DNA from: Clostridiaceae bacterium
Lineage (GTDB): Bacteria > Bacillota > Clostridia > Christensenellales > CAG-917
Assembly (NCBI GenBank): GCA_031289315.1
Contig: JAITPR010000032.1
Coordinates: 71,866 to 108,337 of the forward strand
Length of the DNA: 36,472 nt
Reading direction: 5' to 3'
Position 1 is the stretch's first letter. Every line of letters starts with the position of its first letter. The position numbers and the translations under genes were made by a program. The notes beneath the pieces are model-generated. The model was not told where the DNA came from. It saw only the letters and a program-made list of their open reading frames with translations, and ran no database searches. Below, piece by piece: positions 1 to 6,539 of this stretch.

Positions 1-76
1 GCGCGGAAATAATTATTTCCGTTTGAATAAGCGCCAAACGAGAACGCCTTGTACCCACCCTTACAATCTTTTTCAT
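1..76 (-). CDS. hemC: Hydroxymethylbilane synthase (porphobilinogen deaminase), 5' end only
   Basis: The first 25 codons of a gene that runs off the left edge. The N-terminus reads MKKIVRVGTRRSRLAL and continues IQTEIIISA, the opening beta strand and conserved GTRRSxLAL motif of HemC, which condenses four porphobilinogen molecules into hydroxymethylbilane on the way to uroporphyrinogen III. The ATG at 74-76 is preceded by a strong GGGGGAGGT ribosome binding site about eight bases upstream. It begins 28 bases after the hemA stop on the same strand, so hemA and hemC are almost certainly co-transcribed. With the precorrin-2 dehydrogenase upstream this points to siroheme rather than heme as the product. 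Too short to judge integrity; the family call is firm because of the motif and its neighbours. Confidence 0.85.
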   Translation of the reverse strand, partial: MKKIVRVGTRRSRLALIQTEIIISA

Positions 77-103
77 ATATAATAAGACCTCCCCCTATTA
101 TCC

Positions 104-1075
104 TTATTTCCCGTAAGACCGCCATCTTTTGTAATCCCGCAAATATTCGCGTATCGCCTCCTCGGCTTTGGCTTCGATTGACGCGTCGTAACCGCTTGCC
201 TCTATGTCCTCAAGGTTTTTAAGCACCGCAAAGGGAAGCGTGGCAAGCTTCGGGTCGAAGTCACGTGGAAGCGCCAAATCTAAATACAGCCGCGGTTTAA
301 GAGAAGCCGCCGCCGCCAATTCGGCTTGCAAGGTAATGTGCGGGCTTTTTGTCGCGCCGACAACCGCATCCGCCGCATTAAGCACGGCATAGCGTTCCGC
401 ATAATCTACTGCGACCGCACCCTCAGGGAAGCTCTGCTCCCGCGAACGCCGCGTAATAAAGACGCGTTGCTCTTGCTCAACCAGCAGCTTCGCAAGCCGC
501 ACCCCCACCGCACCGCCGCCGATAATCAACGCGGTTATATGCCTTTCGTCGGCAAATACGGCTACGGCTTTTGCCGCCGCACCCGCTATTCCGTCGCCCC
601 TTCTGCCGTCGGAATTTTCACTTTTTATTTTTTTAGCGCACGAAACGGCAATTTGAACTGCTTTTTTCAATATGTTATCCATGGAATCGGCGCTTAATGC
701 AAGCTCAAACGCCGCTTTCACTTGCCCCAAAATTTGGTCCTCAAAGAAAATTTTTGACTCCAAGCCCACTGCCACACGAAAGAGATGTACCAGCGCGTCC
801 GGCTCCGTATTCACCGAAACCACGCCGCACAAGTCGTTTTCCAATCCGGCAATCTCTCCGAACAGTTCCGCCACACCTTTTGTTTTGTCCGCTTCCGCAC
901 TCAAATACAATTCGGTACGGTTACACGTCGATATTATAAATGCTCCGCTCACGCCCGGCTCCGTCTTTATGCGCTCATAGGCTGAAAGCATAGCGCGTTC
1001 GGTAAGATACGCCTTTTCGCGTAAACATAAATCGGCGGTCTTATGGCTTACGCCTGCAAAAATAATTTCCGTCAT
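104..1075 (-). CDS. hemA: Glutamyl-tRNA reductase
   Basis: NADPH-dependent reduction of glutamyl-tRNA to glutamate-1-semialdehyde, the first committed step of C5 tetrapyrrole synthesis. Visible signatures are the N-terminal GVSHKTA, the catalytic-cysteine motif STCNRTELY near residue 50, FFEDQILGQVK near residue 110, and a Rossmann segment ALIIGGGAVG around residue 185. The protein has 323 residues, clearly shorter than the usual 400-420. The helical C-terminal dimerisation domain is reduced, as seen in some clostridial HemA proteins. A GGAG lies ten bases before the ATG. The gene sits between a precorrin-2 dehydrogenase and hemC in the same direction. Role in siroheme supply to the nearby sulfite reductase is inferred from context. 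Confidence 0.93.
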   Translation of the reverse strand: MTEIIFAGVSHKTADLCLREKAYLTERAMLSAYERIKTEPGVSGAFIISTCNRTELYLSAEADKTKGVAELFGEIAGLENDLCGVVSVNTEPDALVHLFRVAVGLESKIFFEDQILGQVKAAFELALSADSMDNILKKAVQIAVSCAKKIKSENSDGRRGDGIAGAAAKAVAVFADERHITALIIGGGAVGVRLAKLLVEQEQRVFITRRSREQSFPEGAVAVDYAERYAVLNAADAVVGATKSPHITLQAELAAAASLKPRLYLDLALPRDFDPKLATLPFAVLKNLEDIEASGYDASIEAKAEEAIREYLRDYKRWRSYGK

Positions 1076-1170
1076 TTAAAAGTTTCTCCGATTTGCGGCA
1101 TTTTCCGCAAAACCGCCTTTTGCGCCCGACCGCTCTGTTTTTCGGTTTAACCTTGCAAACGCACTCTCCG

Positions 1171-1731
1171 TCATTTGAAAATTCCTTTTGCCGCTTCCGT
1201 CAAGATTACCGCGCGCCTATCCGCGTCTTCGTACTTTAATTGCCCGCGCAATTCTTTAAGCGACGCGATTTTTTGCCCTATACCCGTCGGCAAAAACTCC
1301 TCTATTTTTTCCTTGACCTCACGCGCCGCCGCGGGACACGCGCCCGACGTGGATACCGCCACAATTAAATCCTCTTTTTTTATCAGCGCGGGGAAAATAA
1401 ATCCGCAGTCATCCGGCGAATCCACAACATTGACAAGCACGCCCGCCGCCTTTGCACGCCGCGATACTTCGCGGTTTATGCCGTCGTCGTCGGTTGCGGC
1501 TATCGCAAAAAACGCACCGTTCAAATCCGCGCTTTCAAAAGCACGCCGTTTCAGTAAAATTTTCCCATTTTCCGCAAGTACTTCAAGGCGCGGCGAAGCC
1601 TCTGTTGCCACAACCGTGAGCCGTACACCAAACTCAAGAAGTATTTCAACCTTGCGTTCCGCCACGGTGCCGCCGCCGGCAATCAAGCCGTTAACGCCGT
1701 TCAAATCTATAAAAAAGGGGAAGTATGCCAT
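1171..1731 (-). CDS. Precorrin-2 dehydrogenase / sirohydrochlorin ferrochelatase (CysG N-terminal / SirC type)
   Basis: NAD-dependent oxidation of precorrin-2 to sirohydrochlorin, and possibly iron insertion, giving siroheme. The N-terminus MAYFPFFIDLNGVNGL with AGGGTVAERK is the typical nucleotide-binding opening of this family. The segments VVDSPDDCGFIFPALI and VAVSTSGACPAAAREVKEKIE match the central catalytic region. The reading frame stays open further upstream, with a TTG at 1788 and an ATG at 1758. I prefer the ATG at 1729-1731 because family members begin at this motif, but no good ribosome binding site decides the matter. The gene lies directly upstream of hemA and downstream of its own candidate promoter at 1909-1937. 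Confidence 0.88.
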   Translation of the reverse strand: MAYFPFFIDLNGVNGLIAGGGTVAERKVEILLEFGVRLTVVATEASPRLEVLAENGKILLKRRAFESADLNGAFFAIAATDDDGINREVSRRAKAAGVLVNVVDSPDDCGFIFPALIKKEDLIVAVSTSGACPAAAREVKEKIEEFLPTGIGQKIASLKELRGQLKYEDADRRAVILTEAAKGIFK

Positions 1732-1908
1732 AATTTTATTGTTGATAAATGCCGCCATTCCGCACACGTTATTTACCGCGATAAGCAAAAAATAAAACGG
1801 CTACGGAGGAAAACAAAAATATGTTTTGTATTTTGCTTAGTTTTCCACGGATTGCCGGTATTTTTCAGGTACGGTGGCAAACAAAATTTATTTTGTATTC
1901 GCATAGAT

Positions 1909-1937
1909 AATATATAATCTCTCATTTACTTTGTCAA
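1909..1937 (-). promoter_or_regulatory. Sigma-A-type promoter for the siroheme sub-operon
   Basis: On the minus strand TTGACA (1932-1937) and TATATT (1909-1914) are separated by exactly 17 bases, in the 236-base gap between the JAMM gene and precorrin-2 dehydrogenase. Transcription would start near 1902 and leave a 115-170-base leader. It implies that the siroheme genes can be transcribed separately from the upstream sulfur genes. Confidence 0.6.
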
Positions 1938-1967
1938 GTACGGAGTGGAATAAAAATATCTTTCGTA

Positions 1968-2384
1968 TCAGTTAAGAATTAAAATTTCCGTTTCGGACGC
2001 ATTGCCGTTTTCGATACGGAACGCCTTTAACACGGGATTTTCCGTTGAAAGTGAAAGAATGAGGTAACTAAGCGAAGCGTCGAAAGCTAGCCTTTTATCC
2101 TCGTCCGACGGACGGGCGGGCGTTTCCGGATGCGAATGGAAATTCCCTATTAGCTTCCAACCGTTTTCGCGAATATTTTTGACGGCGGCAAACTGTTCCG
2201 ACGGCGACATGGAAAAGTGATAAGGGCTTGCATCGGTATTTGTCAGCGTATAAACCCGCCTAACAGCATGCGTGCCGTCTTGCTCTAAAACGCCGCCCAA
2301 AAGCCCGCAAGCCTCGTTAGGCAACGCTTCGCGCGAATGTTGCACTATCAAATCGTAATCGGATTTTTTAAAAGTTATTTTCAT
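1968..2384 (-). CDS. JAMM/MPN+ metallopeptidase acting on a sulfur carrier protein (Mec/HcyD/QbsD-like)
   Basis: A 138-residue single-domain zinc peptidase of the M67/JAB family. The catalytic set is complete: Glu24 in LPNEACGLLGG, the zinc ligands His83 and His85 in NFHSHPETPARPSDED, Ser93 and Asp96. Free-standing bacterial members next to ThiS/MoaD-like carriers either trim residues after the carrier's Gly-Gly or release an amino acid attached to the carrier (CysO-cysteine, HcyS-homocysteine). The carrier gene lies 64 bases upstream on the same strand. A GGAGGGCGG ribosome binding site precedes the ATG. It is distinct from the RadC protein at 31200-31946, which carries a related JAMM fold. 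Substrate is inferred from the neighbourhood. Confidence 0.9.
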   Translation of the reverse strand: MKITFKKSDYDLIVQHSREALPNEACGLLGGVLEQDGTHAVRRVYTLTNTDASPYHFSMSPSEQFAAVKNIRENGWKLIGNFHSHPETPARPSDEDKRLAFDASLSYLILSLSTENPVLKAFRIENGNASETEILILN

Positions 2385-2448
2385 CTGCCGCCCTCCGCCG
2401 CGTCGACCGCAAAATACGCTTTTGGCATTTTCTTGCGCGCCGTAGTAG

Positions 2449-2655
2449 TTATCTGCCGCCGCCCATGAAATATAAAAATTCCACCTCGTCGCCGTCCTTT
2501 ATCACGAAGGAATCATAGTCCTTGGAAGAAATTATTTCTCCGTTTACTTGAACCGTCACATAGTCGTGTACCTTGATTTTCTCTTTAAACAATAGATTAC
2601 GGATGGTAATTTCCGCGCCCACATCTTTTTTTTCGCCGTTTAAAGCCACCGACAT
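2449..2655 (-). CDS. ThiS/MoaD-like sulfur carrier protein with C-terminal Gly-Gly-Gly-Arg
   Basis: A 68-residue beta-grasp protein. MSVALNGEKKD at the start, VTVQVNGEIISSKDY in the middle and VEFLYFMGGGR at the end match the ThiS fold, in which the terminal Gly-Gly is adenylated and converted to a thiocarboxylate that delivers sulfide. The last codons are Met-Gly-Gly-Gly-Arg-stop, so the chain does not end exactly on glycine. The arginine would have to be removed before activation, a job suited to the JAMM peptidase encoded just downstream. The ATG follows AAAAGGAG. It starts 16 bases after the E1-like gene ends, so translation is probably coupled. It is more likely a cysteine or homocysteine carrier than thiamine ThiS, because no thiazole genes are nearby. 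Confidence 0.9.
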   Translation of the reverse strand: MSVALNGEKKDVGAEITIRNLLFKEKIKVHDYVTVQVNGEIISSKDYDSFVIKDGDEVEFLYFMGGGR

Positions 2656-2671
2656 AATTTTTTTCTCCTTT

Positions 2672-3478
2672 TCAATGTTTTTTCAAGTCGCAAACCGGTG
2701 CGGCATAGTCGATTAATTTGATTCCCGCGCCCTCCGAACAGGTCGGACAGGTCTTTGCCTTATTCACATTTATTTTTCTGAAATTCATGGTTAGCGCGTC
2801 GAAAACCAACAGCTTGCCCGCCAACAATTCTCCGACGCCTAAAATATATTTCAACGCTTCCGCCGCTTGTATCGTGCCGATAATACCGCCCATGACGCCT
2901 AACACTCCCGCTTGACGACAGGTCGGCACGGCGCCCTCCGGAGGCATATTCGGGAAGACGCATCTAAAACAGGGCGCTCCGGGAACATATGTCAGCGTCT
3001 GTCCCTTAAACTGAATTATGCCGGCGTGTGAAAACGGTTTCTTATGGAGGACGCAAGCGTCGTTTATGAGGTATTTAACGGGAAAATTGTCGGTACCGTC
3101 GACAATAAAATCGTAACCGCTTATGATTTCCGCGATATTTGACGAGTCCACAAACAAGCGGTGTGCCACGACCTTTACGTCCGGGTTCATGGCGTTTACC
3201 GTTTCCTGCGCCGACAATACCTTAGCCTTGCCCACATCCGCCGTGGAATGAATGATTTGGCGTTGCAAATTGGAGAGGTCCACGACATCGGCGTCGGCAA
3301 TTCCTATAGTACCCACACCCGCCGCGGCTAGGTACATCGCCGCCGGTGCGCCTAAACCGCCCGCACCGATTATGAGAACCCGTGCGGACAGAATTTTTTC
3401 CTGACCACTTACGCCCACCTCTTTCAATAAAATGTGCCGTGAATAGCGCTCAAGCATTTCATCGCTGAAATCAATCAT
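2672..3478 (-). CDS. HesA/MoeB/ThiF-family E1-like adenylyltransferase
   Basis: ATP-dependent activation of the C-terminus of the neighbouring ThiS-like carrier. The 268-residue protein has the nucleotide loop IGAGGLGAPAAMYLA near residue 36 and DADVVDLSNLQRQIIH near residue 63. A zinc site is formed by PCFRC near residue 170 and CPTC near residue 247. The crossover-loop cysteine lies in PTCRQAGVLG, followed by GGIIGTIQAAEALKYILG. It lacks the C-terminal rhodanese domain of MoeZ-type proteins, so sulfur must come from elsewhere: the TusA-like protein or sulfide made by the sulfite reductase. It is immediately upstream of the carrier gene. MoeB for molybdopterin is an alternative name, but no moa/mob genes are present. 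Confidence 0.9.
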   Translation of the reverse strand: MIDFSDEMLERYSRHILLKEVGVSGQEKILSARVLIIGAGGLGAPAAMYLAAAGVGTIGIADADVVDLSNLQRQIIHSTADVGKAKVLSAQETVNAMNPDVKVVAHRLFVDSSNIAEIISGYDFIVDGTDNFPVKYLINDACVLHKKPFSHAGIIQFKGQTLTYVPGAPCFRCVFPNMPPEGAVPTCRQAGVLGVMGGIIGTIQAAEALKYILGVGELLAGKLLVFDALTMNFRKINVNKAKTCPTCSEGAGIKLIDYAAPVCDLKKH

Positions 3479-3560
3479 AAAATCTCCGTTTTATATTGGT
3501 AAAGCCTTAGTCCCGGCAAAACCGTCTATCGTTTTTATTTTCCGTACGGCTATTCACGTG

Positions 3561-3671
3561 GTCGCAAAGTTCTGTTCACTGCAACCGCCGTTGCCTAGTC
3601 GCAGAGTTCTGTTCACCGTAACCGTCGTTGCCTAGCCCATAAGTTTTGTTCCCCGCAACCGCCGAAGTCTA
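3561..3671 (-). repeat. Three tandem 37-base repeats between the TusA-like gene and the E1 gene
   Basis: Copies at 3561-3597, 3598-3634 and 3635-3671 follow each other without spacer. The first two differ at four positions; the third is more diverged but keeps AAGTT.TGTTC and GCAACCGCCG. The last three bases of the third copy are the stop codon of the TusA-like gene, so the array looks like repeated duplication of the gene's end. No open frame uses it. Confidence 0.8.
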
Positions 3672-3908
3672 CAAACCGTTCTTTACGACATACAATCCGT
3701 AGGTTCCGTCGCCGTTGTTTTCGATTTTGACCACCTTGTGTCCCTCGTCCTTAAGACTGCGCGGAATATTCTGAATAGGCTCACCGTCATTCAGCTTGAT
3801 ATAAAGAATTTTCCCGTCATCCGTCCTTTCCAACGCCACCTTGACCTTGACAAAGGTTATCGGACACACCGCCGCGGTGATGTCTATGTAGTTATCGTAT
3901 TCGCTCAT
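3669..3908 (-). CDS. TusA-like sulfurtransferase (SirA/YeeD family)
   Basis: A 79-residue protein with the TusA fold signature DITAAVCPITFVKVKVALER. The single cysteine near residue 15 is the persulfide site; the usual CPxP motif is here CPIT, so the second proline is replaced by threonine. TusA proteins relay persulfide sulfur between enzymes in the cytoplasm. Placed between the sulfite reductase and the E1/carrier pair, it could shuttle sulfur to the carrier or help the reductase. The start has GAGGAAATAAGGAT immediately upstream. About 125 bases separate it from the sulfite reductase gene and a tandem-repeat array follows its stop codon. Confidence 0.85.
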   Translation of the reverse strand: MSEYDNYIDITAAVCPITFVKVKVALERTDDGKILYIKLNDGEPIQNIPRSLKDEGHKVVKIENNGDGTYGLYVVKNGL

Positions 3909-4033
3909 ATCCTTATTTCCTCTATATTATTAAATCCAGTCGTTTCAACGCCGCACCCGATTTTTTACCGTCCTTCGACGTATTCTCAAACACGTAGAAA
4001 GCCCATAGCTGTTTCAGTTTAGAACTTAATCGC

Positions 4034-4894
4034 CTATTTCAACCGTTCCCCGACATATTGCCTCAACACAGGTATACCTAACCGCTTCAAGGTTAACCCT
4101 AAGCGTTCACCACTTTTACCGTTTTCGCGGTAAAAATCCATTGCCGCATCCAACGCTTGAAGTAGCTTTTCCTTTGTGAATATTATGGGAAGAGGACTCT
4201 CCCCGTGCGCAATTTGATTGCCAAACATGCCGCCGAATGACACTATGTAGCCGCGCTTTCCGTTCCATGCGTCGGAAGGGCAAGATTTCTCACACTTTCC
4301 GCAGTAGATACAAATTTTTTCGTCTAAAGCAAGCTCTTCGTTTTTCTGGCTTATCGCCTTTACGGGACATACCGCCTCACAAAGTCCGCAAAGCGTACAT
4401 GCGCTCTTGTTCCATTCAGGTAGCGCCCCGCCCTTTATCCCGAAGTCATTTTCCTCTGCCTTCAAACAGTTGTTTTTGCAGCCGGTTATGCCGATTTTAA
4501 ACTTATGCGGTAGCTCCTTGCCGAAGTACCGCGCGTCTATTTCCGCCGCCAATCCGCTCGTTTCAATAAGCCCCGACGGGCAAATCGATGCGCCTTGACA
4601 CGCCGTCACCGTCCGTACGCGCGGACCGCACGCCCCCGGACTAAGCCCCGCTTCCGCAAGACTTTCCGTAACCGCTTTCATGTCGGACACGTCGATAAAC
4701 GGTATCTCCACGCCTTGTCGCGAAGTGAGATGTACGTATCCGTTGCCGAATTTTTCGGCTATTTCGCGGATTTTGGCAAGCTTCTCCGCCGTAAGCTGTC
4801 CTCCTGCGACGCGCAAACGCAAGGAAAATTTCCCTGCCTGACACTGCCGCATAAAGCCGCCTTTTTTCAATTCCGCATAATTAATTTCCGCCAT
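4034..4894 (-). CDS. Small siroheme sulfite (nitrite) reductase with two ferredoxin-type 4Fe-4S clusters
   Basis: A 286-residue reductase of the AsrC/small assimilatory sulfite reductase type. The N-terminal ferredoxin-like half domain includes VHLTSRQGVEIPF near residue 55. The siroheme-4Fe-4S ligands appear as TACQGASICPSG (Cys-x5-Cys) near residue 103 and GITGCKNNCLKAE (Cys-x3-Cys) near residue 138. Between these and the C-terminus are two bacterial ferredoxin motifs, CTLCGLCEAVCP and CIYCGKCEKSCP. The expected reaction is six-electron reduction of sulfite to sulfide using reduced ferredoxin. Its need for siroheme is matched by the tetrapyrrole genes downstream. It starts 12 bases after the PLP-enzyme gene ends. 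Nitrite as substrate cannot be excluded from sequence. Confidence 0.9.
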   Translation of the reverse strand: MAEINYAELKKGGFMRQCQAGKFSLRLRVAGGQLTAEKLAKIREIAEKFGNGYVHLTSRQGVEIPFIDVSDMKAVTESLAEAGLSPGACGPRVRTVTACQGASICPSGLIETSGLAAEIDARYFGKELPHKFKIGITGCKNNCLKAEENDFGIKGGALPEWNKSACTLCGLCEAVCPVKAISQKNEELALDEKICIYCGKCEKSCPSDAWNGKRGYIVSFGGMFGNQIAHGESPLPIIFTKEKLLQALDAAMDFYRENGKSGERLGLTLKRLGIPVLRQYVGERLK

Positions 4895-4905
4895 ACAAAA
4901 CCCGC

Positions 4906-6243
4906 CTACCCTAAATTAAATTTGCCGCCCAACGTCATGAAATTGTTGTAGATTTCCAATATGTATTCGTTAACCTGAACCTTATCCGGAATTGCCGCGC
5001 TCATGCCGTATAGCGCCGCGCTACCGCCCACATATTTCTCTGGAGAGGCTTTAAGCAACGCTATTGCCGTTTTAAGGTCGAAAATGAAGGGTTCGATTAC
5101 ATTTTCATGTGCTGGCGTTATCATGAAATGCAGACAGTCGGGGTTAGACTGTTGGTCAATAACCCACCCCGAATGCTCTAATATATCGGCTAACGCATGT
5201 ACGTTTAAGGTGTTAGACCCGAACGCAAATATCCCTGCTTTCGGGTCGCCCAATATATAAAGCTCCGGAAAGCTCCTAATGCGGTCTAAAAATCTTTCAG
5301 TTAAATCTTTTATTTTCTTATGAATTTTGATGTAGCCTTCTTTGCCGACAAAGTTCAAAACCGCCCACGCGGAGGCAATTGCGCCTCCCGGACGCGTACC
5401 CGTAGCCGACGGGGAGATGAACAAACCGCCCGGCCAATCCGCATAAGAAAAGTATTGAAAGCGTCTTATATCCTTGTTTTTATACAACAGCACGGAAACG
5501 CCTTTCGCCGCAAACGCGTACTTATGCAAATCCGCGGACAGCGAAGTAACCCCCGGCACGGCGAAATCAAACGGCGGAATATCTACGCCCGCTTCCTTCA
5601 AAAACGGCAACGTGAACCCACCTAAACAGGCGTCGACGTGTAACCGTACGCCGTATTTTAACGCCAACGCGCCAAGCTCCGCGATGGGGTCTATTATGCC
5701 CTGCGGATACTGCGGCGCGCTGCCCAATATCAAAATGGTATTGTCGTTTATTGCCGCCTCAACCGCCTTAATGTCCGCCTTGTAGTCCTTGTCGGTGGGG
5801 ACATGTACAACCTTTACGCCGAAGTAGTGCGCCGCCTTCTCCAATGACGCGTGCGCGGTTATCGGCAAAATCATCTCCGGTTCCTTGATGTGCGGCTTTA
5901 AACGGCGCGCCTCGTCACGATAGGTTTTGATTGCCATAAGCAGACTTTCGCTACCGCCCGACGTAAGACTTCCGACCGTGTCCGCGTCCCCGTGAAAAAG
6001 GTTTGCCGTCATGGAAATAATCTCCGTTTCGAACCTTTTCAGGCTGTTAAACACAAACGGATTCAACGCGTTGGTGTGGAAAAATTCTCTGTACGCCCTC
6101 TCCGTCAACGCGGTTATCTCTTCGCCCGCATAGTAGACAAGACTGAAGGTGCGCCCATCCTTCCATTTGCCGTCGTCCGCCTTATATTCCTCCATACGGC
6201 GGAAAACTTCCGCTTCGGATATGCCCTTTTGGGGAAAATTCAT
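4906..6243 (-). CDS. PLP-dependent enzyme of the sphingosine-1-phosphate lyase / group II decarboxylase family
   Basis: A 445-residue fold-type I PLP enzyme and first gene of the sulfur operon. Family signatures are the N-terminal GISEAEVFRRMEEYK, the phosphate-binding GSLTSGGSESLLMAIKTYRD near residue 91, the cofactor aspartate in HVDACLGGF (Asp204), and the Schiff-base lysine in SLSADLHKYAFAAKG (Lys241). The best recognisable relatives are sphingosine-phosphate lyases, but there is no membrane anchor, and bacteria of this kind usually lack sphingolipids. In comparable sulfur-carrier operons the PLP enzyme is CysM or MetY, so this protein may supply or modify the amino-acid acceptor; that is inference. 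A GGAGG lies six bases before the ATG. Other possibilities are an amino-acid or cysteate decarboxylase. Confidence 0.85.
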   Translation of the reverse strand: MNFPQKGISEAEVFRRMEEYKADDGKWKDGRTFSLVYYAGEEITALTERAYREFFHTNALNPFVFNSLKRFETEIISMTANLFHGDADTVGSLTSGGSESLLMAIKTYRDEARRLKPHIKEPEMILPITAHASLEKAAHYFGVKVVHVPTDKDYKADIKAVEAAINDNTILILGSAPQYPQGIIDPIAELGALALKYGVRLHVDACLGGFTLPFLKEAGVDIPPFDFAVPGVTSLSADLHKYAFAAKGVSVLLYKNKDIRRFQYFSYADWPGGLFISPSATGTRPGGAIASAWAVLNFVGKEGYIKIHKKIKDLTERFLDRIRSFPELYILGDPKAGIFAFGSNTLNVHALADILEHSGWVIDQQSNPDCLHFMITPAHENVIEPFIFDLKTAIALLKASPEKYVGGSAALYGMSAAIPDKVQVNEYILEIYNNFMTLGGKFNLG

Positions 6244-6271
6244 AGTTGCCTCCGTTTTGCGCCGCTCTCCC

Positions 6272-6308
6272 GATTAGACCTTTCCGTTCATTCGGAACTC
6301 ACCTAATC
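6272..6308 (-). promoter_or_regulatory. Structured leader hairpin of the sulfur operon
   Basis: In the minus-strand leader two nested stems form. The outer is GATTAG/CTAATC (6303-6308 with 6272-6277) and the inner TTCCG/CGGAA (6293-6297 with 6282-6286). They are separated by an asymmetric internal loop GTGAG/AGGT, with a six-base apical loop. It lies between the promoter at 6366-6394 and the ribosome binding site. I could not match it to a riboswitch class that I know (SAM, cobalamin, TPP and others were considered). Confidence 0.45.
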
Positions 6309-6365
6309 AAAACTTAGAATTAATCCGTACCTATACGGAAAGCATTGCTTATCAAATATATATGT

Positions 6366-6394
6366 ATTATATGATAACATTAAATCTCTGTCAA
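6366..6394 (-). promoter_or_regulatory. Sigma-A promoter of the sulfur operon
   Basis: Minus-strand TTGACA (6389-6394) and TATAAT (6366-6371), both perfect, with a 17-base spacer. The start point would be near 6359, giving a leader of about 115 bases that contains the hairpin at 6272-6308. Confidence 0.8.
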
Positions 6395-6434
6395 CAGATA
6401 TGCGCATGTGTGCAAAAGATTTTTAGTAAATTTA

Positions 6435-6505
6435 TATGTTTAGTATGCTTAAACGATTGACAGCGGTTAATTTGTAAGGTAACATAGTAAGGCATACCAA
6501 ACATA
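6435..6505 (+). promoter_or_regulatory. Promoter flanked by a 16-17-base inverted repeat, upstream of the serine hydrolase
   Basis: The plus-strand promoter is TTGACA (6457-6462), 17 bases, then TAACAT (6480-6485). It is bracketed by TATGTTTAGTATGCTT at 6435-6450 and by AAGGCATACCAAACATA at 6489-6505. The second is the reverse complement of the first apart from one substitution and one extra base. This arrangement suggests an operator for a dimeric repressor. Confidence 0.6.
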
Positions 6506-6539
6506 TCAATATTATATGTAAGATGAGAGGTGGACTGAA

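Noticed and set aside
3669..6243. Dissimilatory sulfite reductase pathway
   Set aside because: The reductase is a single small subunit without DsrAB, DsrC or membrane partners, and the carrier genes point to assimilation.
6244..6365. SAM (S-box), cobalamin, TPP or guanidine riboswitch in the sulfur-operon leader
   Set aside because: None of the conserved core sequences of these classes is present; recorded only as an unclassified structured leader.
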